Shown here piece by piece: positions 7,795 to 15,239 of a DNA stretch of 37,675 bases (positions are counted from its first letter, which is position 1; each line of letters opens with the position of its first letter). Under the pieces are notes generated by a model. The model did not search any database, was not told the origin of the DNA, and saw only the letters and a program-made list of their open reading frames with translations. The DNA comes from Mesorhizobium sp. M2D.F.Ca.ET.226.01.1.1 (lineage in GTDB: Bacteria; Pseudomonadota; Alphaproteobacteria; Rhizobiales; Rhizobiaceae): contig NZ_RZOY02000026.1 of NCBI RefSeq assembly GCF_004022705.2, forward strand, positions 1 through 37,675, given 5' to 3'. Made by a program: the position numbers and the translations under genes.

Positions 7795-9344
7795 TGCATC
7801 TCGCGATACCGTTGTTGCATGACTATCTCAGATACTCGGCTGACCGCCTGGGCGACAAGGTGGCGCTGGTCTGCGGCGGGCAACGCCTCACCTATGCCGA
7901 GATCGAGGCGAGAGCTAACGGCATTGCACAACATCTGGCAGACGCCGGAGTGGCGCGCGGCGATCGAGTTATGATCTTCGCGGACAACACCGTCGAAACG
8001 GTCGTCAGCTTCTGGGGCGTACTCAAAGCGAACGCCGTGGTGTCCATCGTCAATCCGCTGACCAAGAGCGACAAGCTTCATTACTTGCTCAACGATTGTC
8101 TGCCGACCGCGCTGATAACGGACAACCATCTGACTTCGGTCTTCAGCGAGCCGGCCCGCAACTGCTCGTCTCTGCGCCGGATGATTGTTTCCGGGCCCAT
8201 AGATGATGCCGAGTTGATGCAACTGCCTCACGCGGTCCGCTGGGATGTCGCGATCGCCGGCAACAGTGCGGCGCCGGCGCGCAGATGCATCGACATCGAC
8301 CTCGCCGCCATAATCTACACATCGGGTTCCACCGGCGAGCCCAAGGGCGTGATGCTGACGCATAGGAACATGATGGCGGCTTGTAGCTCGATCGCGTCGT
8401 ACCTTGAGCTCCTTGAAGACGAAGTGATCCTAAATGTCCTGCCGTTGGCATTCGACTACGGCCTGTACCAGATGATCATGGCGTTCCGCACCGGCGCCCG
8501 TCTGGTGCTTGAGCGCTCGTTTGCGTTTCCCGCGCAGATCCTTGGACTGGTCAAGCAAGAGCGCGTCACCGGTTTCCCCGGCGTGCCTACCATTTTTGCC
8601 GCGCTCTCAGAGCTCAAATCGCTGAAGGACCAGGATTTTTCGAGTATTCGCTACGTTACGAATACGGCGGCCGCCCTGCCACTGAAGCATATTCTCATGC
8701 TCCAAGACCTGTTTCCAAGCGCGCGCATCTATTCAATGTACGGGCTCACCGAGTGCAAGCGCTGCACCTACCTCCCCCCGGCGGATCTCGAGCGAAAGCC
8801 GTTGAGTGTCGGGATAGCCATCCCGAATACGGAAATGTGGATTGTCGACGAGGACGACAGGCGGGTCGGCCCCGACGTCGTCGGCCAGCTCGTCATCCGG
8901 GGCGCGACCGTGATGAAGGGCTACTGGGGCAAGCCTGAGGCGACCGCGAGAAAGCTCAGACCCGGTCCTCTGCCGGGTGAACAGGTGCTCTATACCGGCG
9001 ACTACTGCCGAATTGACGAGGAAGGGTACCTTTATTTCGTCGGTCGTGGCGATGAGATCATCAAATCCCGTGGCGAGAAGGTCGCGCCCAAGGAGGTTGA
9101 GAACGCGCTTATCGGCATTCCGGGGGTGCGGGAAGCAGCCGTGATCGGCGTTCCGGACGAACTTCTTGGGCAGGCCGTGAAGGCGTTTGTCGTGATGGAG
9201 CAAGGGAGGTCCACCGATGAGAAGCAACTGCAGAAGGAATGTCAGAAGCGGCTGGAAAACTTCATGGTCCCAAAATCCATTGTCATCGTAAACAGCCTGC
9301 CGATGACAGACACAGGGAAATTGAAGAAAACCGCTTTGTCCTGA
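7791..9344 (+). CDS. AMP-forming acyl ligase
   Basis: A 517-residue member of the acyl-adenylate superfamily, most like stand-alone acyl-CoA or acyl-carrier-protein ligases. Core motifs are the phosphate loop YTSGSTGEPKG (176-186), YGLTE, YTGDYC, the hinge-side GRGDEIIKSRGEKV and the C-terminal catalytic lysine in TGKLKK (K510). It has no carrier, condensation or reductase domain. The acyl carrier protein encoded 57 bases downstream is the natural acceptor, so the enzyme probably activates an acid and loads it onto that carrier; a CoA acceptor is also possible. It begins inside the stop of the amidotransferase gene (ATGA). It resembles ligases seen in exopolysaccharide-associated clusters such as those near exosortase genes, but no exosortase is present here. 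Confidence 0.87.
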   Translation: MMHLAIPLLHDYLRYSADRLGDKVALVCGGQRLTYAEIEARANGIAQHLADAGVARGDRVMIFADNTVETVVSFWGVLKANAVVSIVNPLTKSDKLHYLLNDCLPTALITDNHLTSVFSEPARNCSSLRRMIVSGPIDDAELMQLPHAVRWDVAIAGNSAAPARRCIDIDLAAIIYTSGSTGEPKGVMLTHRNMMAACSSIASYLELLEDEVILNVLPLAFDYGLYQMIMAFRTGARLVLERSFAFPAQILGLVKQERVTGFPGVPTIFAALSELKSLKDQDFSSIRYVTNTAAALPLKHILMLQDLFPSARIYSMYGLTECKRCTYLPPADLERKPLSVGIAIPNTEMWIVDEDDRRVGPDVVGQLVIRGATVMKGYWGKPEATARKLRPGPLPGEQVLYTGDYCRIDEEGYLYFVGRGDEIIKSRGEKVAPKEVENALIGIPGVREAAVIGVPDELLGQAVKAFVVMEQGRSTDEKQLQKECQKRLENFMVPKSIVIVNSLPMTDTGKLKKTALS

Positions 9345-9401
9345 AATAACCTTTCAACAGTGCCTTCCGTTGAACTTACTGAACTAACTGGAGAGAATAA
9401 A

Positions 9402-9668
9402 ATGTTGTCCAGAAAAGATCCGATGGAGACTTACAGCGAGCAGATTCGCGGTTTCCTTGCCTCGAATTTCTACGTCGCCGACGCCGAGGCCCTGCAAAAC
9501 GATGCGTCTCTGCTCGATCAGGGTATCGTCGACTCCACAGGGGTGCTCGAAGTTATCGGGTTCATTGAAGAAACATTCGGCATCATCGTTGAAGATAGCG
9601 AGCTATTGCCAGAGAACCTCGATTCCGTCCACGGAATTGCGCAATACGTCATTCGAAAAAAGAACTGA
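9402..9668 (+). CDS. acyl carrier protein
   Basis: An 88-residue acyl carrier protein. The sequence LLDQGIVDSTGVLEVIGFIEE carries the phosphopantetheine serine at residue 45 (the usual DSL is DST here), followed by the acidic helix II and FGIIVEDSELLPENLDS, the normal helix II-III region. A separate phosphopantetheinyl transferase must modify it; none is in the window. The ATG at 9402 is chosen because GGAGAG lies just upstream; a GTG at 9360 in frame lacks one. It sits right after its likely loading ligase and before the methyltransferase, and is one of two carriers in the operon, the other being fused in the first gene. Confidence 0.88.
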   Translation: MLSRKDPMETYSEQIRGFLASNFYVADAEALQNDASLLDQGIVDSTGVLEVIGFIEETFGIIVEDSELLPENLDSVHGIAQYVIRKKN

Positions 9669-9713
9669 TCGCAGCTGTCTCAGGAACGAGACCGCTGGGA
9701 AAGTGGGGTTGTC

Positions 9714-10427
9714 GTGAACCGGGAAATCAGCGTCGAGGATGCTTACAATAAAGGGCATACCACCTTCATGGGGCTGGAGCTGCTCGTGGGGCCTGGTGCA
9801 CTCGTACCGCGCCCCGAGACCGAGTTGCTGGGCACAACGGCCCTCGATGCCCTAGACCAATTGAGGATCGCTGAGCCTCGCATAGTCGACATGTGCTGCG
9901 GCACCGGCAATCTGGCCTGCGCCATAGCGCACTATGCCCCCGCTGCTCGAATCTGGGCGAGCGACTTGACGGATGGATGCGTCGAAGTCTCACGTCGTAA
10001 TGTAGCCTTTCATGGATTGGCCGGTCGAATTGCGGTGCATCAAGGGGACTTGTTCGATGCTTTCTCGGAGCTGGAACTGGCTGGCACGATCGATATGATC
10101 GTCTGCAACCCACCATATATTTCGGAAAAGCGCCTTGAGGGCGACCGCTCTCACTTGATCGACCTGGAGCCGCGCGAAGCGTTTGCGGCTGGCCCCTATG
10201 GCCTGAGTATCCATATGCGGGTGATAAAAGACGCGCAGCAATACCTGCGCCCCGGTGGCATCCTGCTCTTCGAGGTCGGCCTTGGCCAGGATCGCCAGGT
10301 CACGGGTCTGCTCGACCGCTCGAAGTCCTATGAGGACGTTAGCGTGGTCGCCAACGAGCTTGGCGAAGGCCGCGTGGTCTTCGCCTATATGAAGAGCCGC
10401 AGTGGACCATCAGCGCCGGAAGCCTGA
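9714..10427 (+). CDS. PrmC/HemK-like SAM-dependent methyltransferase
   Basis: A 237-residue class I methyltransferase of the PrmC/HemK family. The SAM-binding motif I is VDMCCGTGN (58-66), and NPPYIS (132-137) is the motif of enzymes that methylate planar nitrogen, such as the glutamine amide in release factors or adenine N6. The pre-catalytic segment GALVPRPETELL (about 29-40) is typical of PrmC. Authentic PrmC has an extra N-terminal helical domain of about 70-80 residues that binds release factor; here the protein begins almost directly at the catalytic domain, so release factors are an unlikely substrate. It starts at GTG (9714), 45 bases after the carrier gene, and is probably the last gene of the operon. 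In context it may N-methylate an amide made by the NadE-like or AsnB-like enzyme; that is inference. Confidence 0.82.
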   Translation: MNREISVEDAYNKGHTTFMGLELLVGPGALVPRPETELLGTTALDALDQLRIAEPRIVDMCCGTGNLACAIAHYAPAARIWASDLTDGCVEVSRRNVAFHGLAGRIAVHQGDLFDAFSELELAGTIDMIVCNPPYISEKRLEGDRSHLIDLEPREAFAAGPYGLSIHMRVIKDAQQYLRPGGILLFEVGLGQDRQVTGLLDRSKSYEDVSVVANELGEGRVVFAYMKSRSGPSAPEA

Positions 10428-10664
10428 TCGGTTTTGATTTGCGACTAGAACGGGCACCCGAACTGTTCGACAACGGCGCCGCAACGATCGCTCTATCACT
10501 GGCCGCCAAAGCCCAACGCCCGGAGCAGTTATCCCCCAGCTTGTCAGCGTTGTTAACGATTTAACGCCTGATCGTCACGATTTTGCTGCATTTTCATAAA
10601 AATTGGCGAATGTTAGCTTGGTGTAATGTTCGGGGTGGGCGGATCACAGCGAAAGGTACAGATC
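10428..10664. other. intergenic region ahead of the type I secretion genes
   Basis: About 240 bases separating the biosynthetic operon from the secretion operon, long enough for a separate promoter. The AT-rich part around 10550-10625 is the likely promoter area. It holds GTTAA-CGAT-TTAAC (10552-10565), a 5-bp inverted repeat that could be part of an operator. I see no clear terminator for the upstream operon, so read-through is possible. Confidence 0.4.
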
Positions 10665-10730
10665 GTGTCCTACTCTCACAGAGCCCGTGAGCTCGTGCGA
10701 CAATCTCAGTCGGAGATTGGCACGTCGTGA
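10665..10730 (+). CDS. possible 21-codon leader peptide overlapping the ABC gene
   Basis: A short frame begins at GTG 10665, with AAGG eight bases upstream, and runs 21 codons to a TGA at 10728-10730. That stop overlaps the GTG start of the ABC transporter gene as GTGA, the same coupling arrangement used between several genes in this window. The peptide is basic and polar (it starts MSYSHRARELVRQ) and resembles nothing I know. It may only couple translation into the ABC gene, or be chance. The ABC gene also has its own GGAG 11 bases ahead. Confidence 0.3.
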   Translation: MSYSHRARELVRQSQSEIGTS

Positions 10731-12460
10731 AGAAATCCCACACGCAACATTTCGCTTCAGCTCTGTCGGGTTGCTGGCATGGTTTGCTTGGCGTCGGTCT
10801 CTTTTCGGCAGTGATTAACGTTCTCGCCCTGACGGGCTCCGTCTACATGCTGCAAGTTTATGACCGAGTGCTGCCGTCGCAGAGCGTTCCTACGCTTGTC
10901 GGATTTACGATCGGCATGCTGGGCCTTTATGCCATCTACGGACTGCTCGATTTCGTGCGCCTTCGCTTGCTGGTTCGCATAGGCAATCGCCTTTATCGAA
11001 ATCTGCAGCAACGAGCCTTCTCCATATCGCTGTCGGCGCCTCTCATTGCCGGTCAGGACGCCGCCCGGGTGCAGCCGCTACGCGACTTGGATCAATTGCG
11101 CGGCTTTCTTTCCGGCCTGGGGCCTACGGTTGTTTTCGACGCCCCATGGATACCGTTTTACATGGTGGTGATTTATCTCTTGCATCCTTCCCTTGGACTG
11201 CTTGCAACCATCGGAGCCGTGGCTGTCGCGTTGTTGACCGTGGTCGCGGAGATTGTTGGTCGCGCACCGGCGACGCGGGCTTCTGAAACACTCGTCGCCC
11301 AGCGCGTTCTTGCGGACGCCGGCCGGCGCAATGCGGAAGTCGTCCAGGCGATGGGTCTCTCCGCCAGGCTTGGCCGACGCTGGGCAGAAGTCAGCCGCGC
11401 CTATCTCAAGAACCAGGAACTGCTTTCCGACATTGTGGGCGGAACAGGGTCATTGTCGAGGACGCTCAGGATGGCCCTGCAATCGAGTGTGCTCGGGCTG
11501 GGCGCTTATTTGGTGATTGGGGGCGAAGCCTCACCTGGAGTGATCATCGCCTCATCCATATTGCTCGGCCGCTCCCTGGCGCCGGTTGACGCCGCTATCG
11601 CAAACTGGAGAGGGTTTTTGGCTGCCCGCCGAAGCTATTCCGACCTGGTAGCGGCGCTGGATAATTTCGATGGCCAAAAGAGCCCTATGGAGCTGCCGCG
11701 CCCCCAGGGACAGCTCTCGGTAGAGGAGTTGACGATAGCGCCCCCGGGCACACAACGGCCGACGGTTCTGAACGTGAGCTTTCGCCTGGCCAGCGGTGCA
11801 GGGATGGCGGTCATCGGCCCTAGCGGCTCCGGCAAGACGACACTGGTGCGTGGCCTTGTCGGGGTATGGAAGTCAATTCGGGGAAGCGTACGACTGGATG
11901 GAGCCGCACTCGATCAGTGGGATTCGGAACTGCTCGGCGCCCACATTGGCTACCTGCCCCAGGATGTCGAACTGTTCGACGGAACGGTCGCCGATAATAT
12001 CTCCAGATTTGGGGGTCAGAGCGACCCGAGAGGTGTCATGGCAGCCGCTCGAGCAGCCGGCGTTGACAAGATGATCATGCGATTGCCGCAAGGGTTCCAG
12101 ACACAAATCGGCGAAGGCGGGACGGCGTTATCGGCCGGGCAGAGGCAGCTGGTCGGACTGGCGAGGGCACTTTACGGCGACCCATTTCTTGTCGTGCTCG
12201 ACGAACCGAATTCCAACCTGGATTCAGACGGCGATGTTGCCTTGGCGGGCGCGATCCAGGCGGTGCGTCAGCGTGGAGGTATCGCAATCGTCGTCGCGCA
12301 TCGCCCGTCCGCGCTGGTCAATATTGATCAGGTACTAGTCATGTCGAACGGGATGGTCCACGCATTTGGCCCGCGAGAAGATGTTCTCACGAATGTCGTC
12401 CGACCCTTCCCTCAGCCTGCAGTCGTTCCGCTGCAAAAAAATGGTAGCGGCCATGTTTGA
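10727..12460 (+). CDS. type I secretion ABC transporter (PrtD/PrsD-like)
   Basis: A 577-residue inner-membrane ABC exporter with fused permease and ATPase. The N-terminal half (about 1-310) has six hydrophobic segments, beginning with SGCWHGLLGVGLFSAVINV and the family motif MLQVYDRVLPS. The ATPase shows Walker A GPSGSGKTT (about 364-372), signature LSAGQRQ, Walker B VVLDEPNSNLD and the switch His in VVAHRPS. There is no N-terminal C39 peptidase-like domain, so it belongs to the PrtD/PrsD class that exports proteins with C-terminal uncleaved signals. It forms the exporter with the HlyD-family partner encoded next, and needs a TolC-type outer membrane protein not found here. The RTX protein at 35484-36971 is a plausible cargo. 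GTG start; its stop overlaps the possible TTG start of the next gene. Confidence 0.92.
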   Translation: MKKSHTQHFASALSGCWHGLLGVGLFSAVINVLALTGSVYMLQVYDRVLPSQSVPTLVGFTIGMLGLYAIYGLLDFVRLRLLVRIGNRLYRNLQQRAFSISLSAPLIAGQDAARVQPLRDLDQLRGFLSGLGPTVVFDAPWIPFYMVVIYLLHPSLGLLATIGAVAVALLTVVAEIVGRAPATRASETLVAQRVLADAGRRNAEVVQAMGLSARLGRRWAEVSRAYLKNQELLSDIVGGTGSLSRTLRMALQSSVLGLGAYLVIGGEASPGVIIASSILLGRSLAPVDAAIANWRGFLAARRSYSDLVAALDNFDGQKSPMELPRPQGQLSVEELTIAPPGTQRPTVLNVSFRLASGAGMAVIGPSGSGKTTLVRGLVGVWKSIRGSVRLDGAALDQWDSELLGAHIGYLPQDVELFDGTVADNISRFGGQSDPRGVMAAARAAGVDKMIMRLPQGFQTQIGEGGTALSAGQRQLVGLARALYGDPFLVVLDEPNSNLDSDGDVALAGAIQAVRQRGGIAIVVAHRPSALVNIDQVLVMSNGMVHAFGPREDVLTNVVRPFPQPAVVPLQKNGSGHV

Positions 12461-12471
12461 GGTCTCATTCC

Positions 12472-13827
12472 GTGTCTGACGCAACTATCTCCCATGCTCG
12501 TGTCGACGACGCGAGTCGCTGGCTCGGAACGCGGCTGACCCTTGATCCGGATGGTATCCGAACCAACCTGGTTCTGGGCCTGGCAACCACCGCCTTTCTG
12601 GTCGTCGGCGGAGGCATGTGGTTGGGACTGACCAAGATCGCCGGCGCCGTGATCGCGCCGGCGACGGTTGTGGTCGAAAGCAGCGTAAAGAAAGTCCAAC
12701 ACCGGACGGGCGGCACCATCGGTGGGATCTTTGCCCAGGACGGTGACCATGTGCGTGCTGGCGCCGTGTTGGTCAGGCTTGACGACACGCTCACACGCTC
12801 AAATCTGCAGATCGTCAGTGAAGATCTTGACCGGGTAACCATCCGTCTGGCCAGGCTCGAAGCAGAGCGGCAAGGGTTGTCGGAAATGCAGGTTCCACCC
12901 AATCTGCGCGTGAGGACGGCGGACCCCCGGGTAGCTGCTCTTGTCAACGGAGAACGTGCCTTGTTTGAAAGCCGGGCTACGGCATTGGCTGGCCAGAAAG
13001 CGCAGTTGCAAAGCCGTTCGATGCAGCTCGGCCACCAGATTGATGGCCTCAAGGCTCAGCTTGCCGCGACCAATGATTCGTTGGACCTCCTTACCCGCAG
13101 CCTTGCCGACGTCCAATCTCTTTACTCCAAGAAATTGGTGTCCAAGGAGCGACTGAGCAATGTCAGCCTGGAGGAGGCTCGCGCTCGCGGCGAGTCAGGG
13201 CGACTCGTTGCAGCAATCGCCGAGGTGCAAGCCCACATCAGTGAAACCGACTTGCAGATGCTTCAGCTCGACGAGCAGATGCGCACCGATGTCACGACCG
13301 AGCTTCGCGAAAATGAAGCGAAGCGCACTGAGCTCGAAGAGCGCAAGATAGTGGCGGACGACGAGCTCGCAAGGACGGATATCCGGTCTCCTCAGACCGG
13401 TACAGTACAAGAATCCTCGGTCCACACCGTTGGAGGCGTGGTTGGCCCGGGGGAAGTGCTCATGGTAGTTGTACCCGACACTGACAACCTTGTTGTGGAT
13501 GCGCTCATTCCGCCAACCCGGATGGATGATGTCCAGCCAGGGCAGCGCGTATCAATCCGCTTTCCCTCTTTCGACGTCGGAACGACACCCGTCTGTGAGG
13601 GCTCGGTCAAACGTATCTCCGCGGATTTGATCAAGGATCAGGAACGTCAGCTGTCCTATTTTTCGGCTCGCATCCACGTCGACAATCAAGCCACCTGCCT
13701 GAAAGGTCAGAAAATCCTCAAACCAGGCATGCCAGCCGAAGTTCACATAAGCACCGACGAGCGCAGTGTCTGGTCGTATTTGCTTAAGCCATTGACCGAT
13801 CAGATTTCTCGGGCCTTCAAGCAATAG
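12472..13827 (+). CDS. type I secretion membrane fusion protein, HlyD family (PrsE-like)
   Basis: A 451-residue periplasmic adaptor of a type I secretion system. A cytoplasmic N-terminus precedes one membrane helix (about 24-48), then a lipoyl-like half motif (VKKVQHRTGGTIGGIFAQDGDHVRAG), a long coiled-coil hairpin (about 90-290), the second half motif (ARTDIRSPQTGTV) and a C-terminal beta domain ending near FKQ. It bridges the ABC protein encoded upstream to an outer-membrane TolC-like channel. I prefer the GTG at 12472, because GAGG lies nine bases ahead; a TTG at 12457 in the same frame would overlap the ABC stop as TTGA and cannot be excluded. The pair is like rhizobial PrsDE, which exports EPS-cleaving glycanases and other RTX proteins. 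Confidence 0.9.
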   Translation: MSDATISHARVDDASRWLGTRLTLDPDGIRTNLVLGLATTAFLVVGGGMWLGLTKIAGAVIAPATVVVESSVKKVQHRTGGTIGGIFAQDGDHVRAGAVLVRLDDTLTRSNLQIVSEDLDRVTIRLARLEAERQGLSEMQVPPNLRVRTADPRVAALVNGERALFESRATALAGQKAQLQSRSMQLGHQIDGLKAQLAATNDSLDLLTRSLADVQSLYSKKLVSKERLSNVSLEEARARGESGRLVAAIAEVQAHISETDLQMLQLDEQMRTDVTTELRENEAKRTELEERKIVADDELARTDIRSPQTGTVQESSVHTVGGVVGPGEVLMVVVPDTDNLVVDALIPPTRMDDVQPGQRVSIRFPSFDVGTTPVCEGSVKRISADLIKDQERQLSYFSARIHVDNQATCLKGQKILKPGMPAEVHISTDERSVWSYLLKPLTDQISRAFKQ

Positions 13828-13828
13828 C

Positions 13829-13849
13829 GGGGACCGCAATCGCGGCCCC
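13829..13849 (+). terminator. GC-rich hairpin after the secretion operon
   Basis: GGGG-A-CCGC (13829-13837), loop AATC, GCGG-CCCC (13842-13849) form an 8-bp stem with one bulged A, starting two bases after the TAG of the HlyD-family gene. No T tract follows, so it would be a weak intrinsic terminator or an RNA-stabilising 3' hairpin. Confidence 0.45.
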
Positions 13850-13855
13850 AGTGAC

Positions 13856-13958
13856 TAGAGCAATTCCAGGAAAAGTGTGAGCGGTTTCCCGTCCGGAATT
13901 GCGTAAGAACAAGGAATTAGACCATTTCACCGTTTCCGCGAAACAGTGAAATGCTCTA
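13856..13958. repeat. rhizobial palindromic intergenic repeat, copy 1
   Basis: A 103-base element made of two palindromes. The left half begins AGAGCAATTCCAGG, contains AAAAGTGTGAGCGG and closes with CCGGAATTGCG. The right half (about 13919-13958) pairs ATTTCAC-GTTTC with GAAAC-GTGAAAT around a short loop. Related copies lie at 25582-25645 (shortened) and 37011-37110 (opposite orientation). It sits between convergent genes, a usual place for such elements, which resemble RIME-type mosaic repeats in kind; I cannot assign a named family. Confidence 0.75.
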
Positions 13959-13963
13959 CCCTG

Positions 13964-15226
13964 CTATTGGCTTGCTGCGCGTCCCATATCGCTGCTGAAC
14001 CTCACCTCGATGGTATCCCCCGGAAGCACTTCTGAATCCTCTTCGACGGATTGTTTGCGCCATTCTTCACCAATCTTGCGGACGATGGTGATCTGAACCT
14101 GGATGGCTTCTCCGCTGACCGGTAATGGCAGAGTTGACGCGCCGGCGGGCTGCAGCTTCTGACTGGCGGCCTGGAGCCTCGCCGTGGTGTCGGCAAGACG
14201 TACATCAGTGTCCCTCAGTTCGGTCAGCAAACCGATCTTTCTTGTGTTTTCATTGCGCTCGCGTTGCCTGAGATAGTCTTCCTGCAGGCGCCGCGCCCGC
14301 ATCAGCTCGACCGATGTCTGAAGCGCCCCATTGGAAGAGAGAAGTGCGGAGCGCCTGACATCAGAAAGCCTGGCGTTGGTCAGATTGCCCGCTTGGAACA
14401 GTTTGGTCACTCGCGCCAGATCGTCTTCATCCGCCTTGACCCCATCCTTCTCGACCTGCTCGCGCTTGGTCAGAACCTCGATCTGCGTCGAGGCATCTTT
14501 TGCGCCCTGCTCAACGTAGTCTTGCTCTTGCCGGAAATTGTCGAGAGAGATCTTCAGCGCCTCTGCTTCAGCCTTGGCAATGGCTGAGTTGAAGGCGGCA
14601 GACAAGGGTGACCCCTGCGGCGGCTTCGTATCGAAGCTTGGCTGATCCTGAAGTTCAGCGCGAATGCGAGCGCCGTGGAAATAGTCTCGGGTATATTCCC
14701 CCCAAAGCGATTGATAGTCGCGTTGCAAATCCACCGGATCGGGACCGGCCTGGTTCGCGCGTGATCGCAAAAGGCTGAGGCCGCCTGACACCGCAACCGC
14801 CTGTCTCACGGTCATGAGGGGGCGATATGCCTGCTGACCCGGAGTGAGTACGTCTCCGGTCACATATATCGGACGATATTCCGCGACTGTCGCCGTCACG
14901 TCACCAGGTTTGACGACGATCATCTGCTCTCGCCCGTCTGGAAGGCGCTGGTGAAGTATCTTGGTCGGCAGGATCGCTGCCATATGCGCCTGTAGTTCGG
15001 CAGGCATCAGGCCTTCGACTGGTATCATTCCGACCTCGGGGAGGGCGATCGTACCGTCCAGTTGGATTACGGCACGTTGGGTTCGTTCCGGTAAAGAAGA
15101 GATCCCAATCTCGACTACATCGCCAGGGGAGAGTTTATACGCGGTTGCCGTGTCCGCTGCGAAAGCAGTATCGACCGCGGCCAGAACACCAAGCGCTGCA
15201 AGAACGTTTCGCTTCGCGAATACCAT
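13964..15226 (-). CDS. polysaccharide export protein, ExoF-like
   Basis: A 420-residue periplasmic or outer-membrane-side export protein of the Wza/ExoF group. A signal peptide (about 1-24, ending AFA-A) leads into the polysaccharide export domain (YKLSPGDVVEIGI, VIQLDGTIALPEVGMI), then an SLBB-like segment (YVTGDVLTPGQQAYRP) and a long alpha-helical, coiled-coil region (about 205-360) ending in a short beta part (VLPGDTIEVRFSS). This longer form with a coiled coil is the ExoF type rather than compact Wza. The ATG at 15226 was chosen because GGAG precedes it and it gives a proper signal peptide; the frame is open 21 codons further. It is the last gene of the minus-strand operon, 13 bases after the beta-propeller gene. 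Likely role: passage of the polymer across the periplasm and outer membrane. Confidence 0.88.
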   Translation of the reverse strand: MVFAKRNVLAALGVLAAVDTAFAADTATAYKLSPGDVVEIGISSLPERTQRAVIQLDGTIALPEVGMIPVEGLMPAELQAHMAAILPTKILHQRLPDGREQMIVVKPGDVTATVAEYRPIYVTGDVLTPGQQAYRPLMTVRQAVAVSGGLSLLRSRANQAGPDPVDLQRDYQSLWGEYTRDYFHGARIRAELQDQPSFDTKPPQGSPLSAAFNSAIAKAEAEALKISLDNFRQEQDYVEQGAKDASTQIEVLTKREQVEKDGVKADEDDLARVTKLFQAGNLTNARLSDVRRSALLSSNGALQTSVELMRARRLQEDYLRQRERNENTRKIGLLTELRDTDVRLADTTARLQAASQKLQPAGASTLPLPVSGEAIQVQITIVRKIGEEWRKQSVEEDSEVLPGDTIEVRFSSDMGRAASQ

Positions 15227-15239
15227 AGGGGATCTCCAT

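Noticed and set aside
10552..10565. TTAA-containing palindrome considered as a CtrA site
   Set aside because: The two TTAA half-sites are four bases apart, not seven as in the full CtrA box, and no cell-cycle gene is near.
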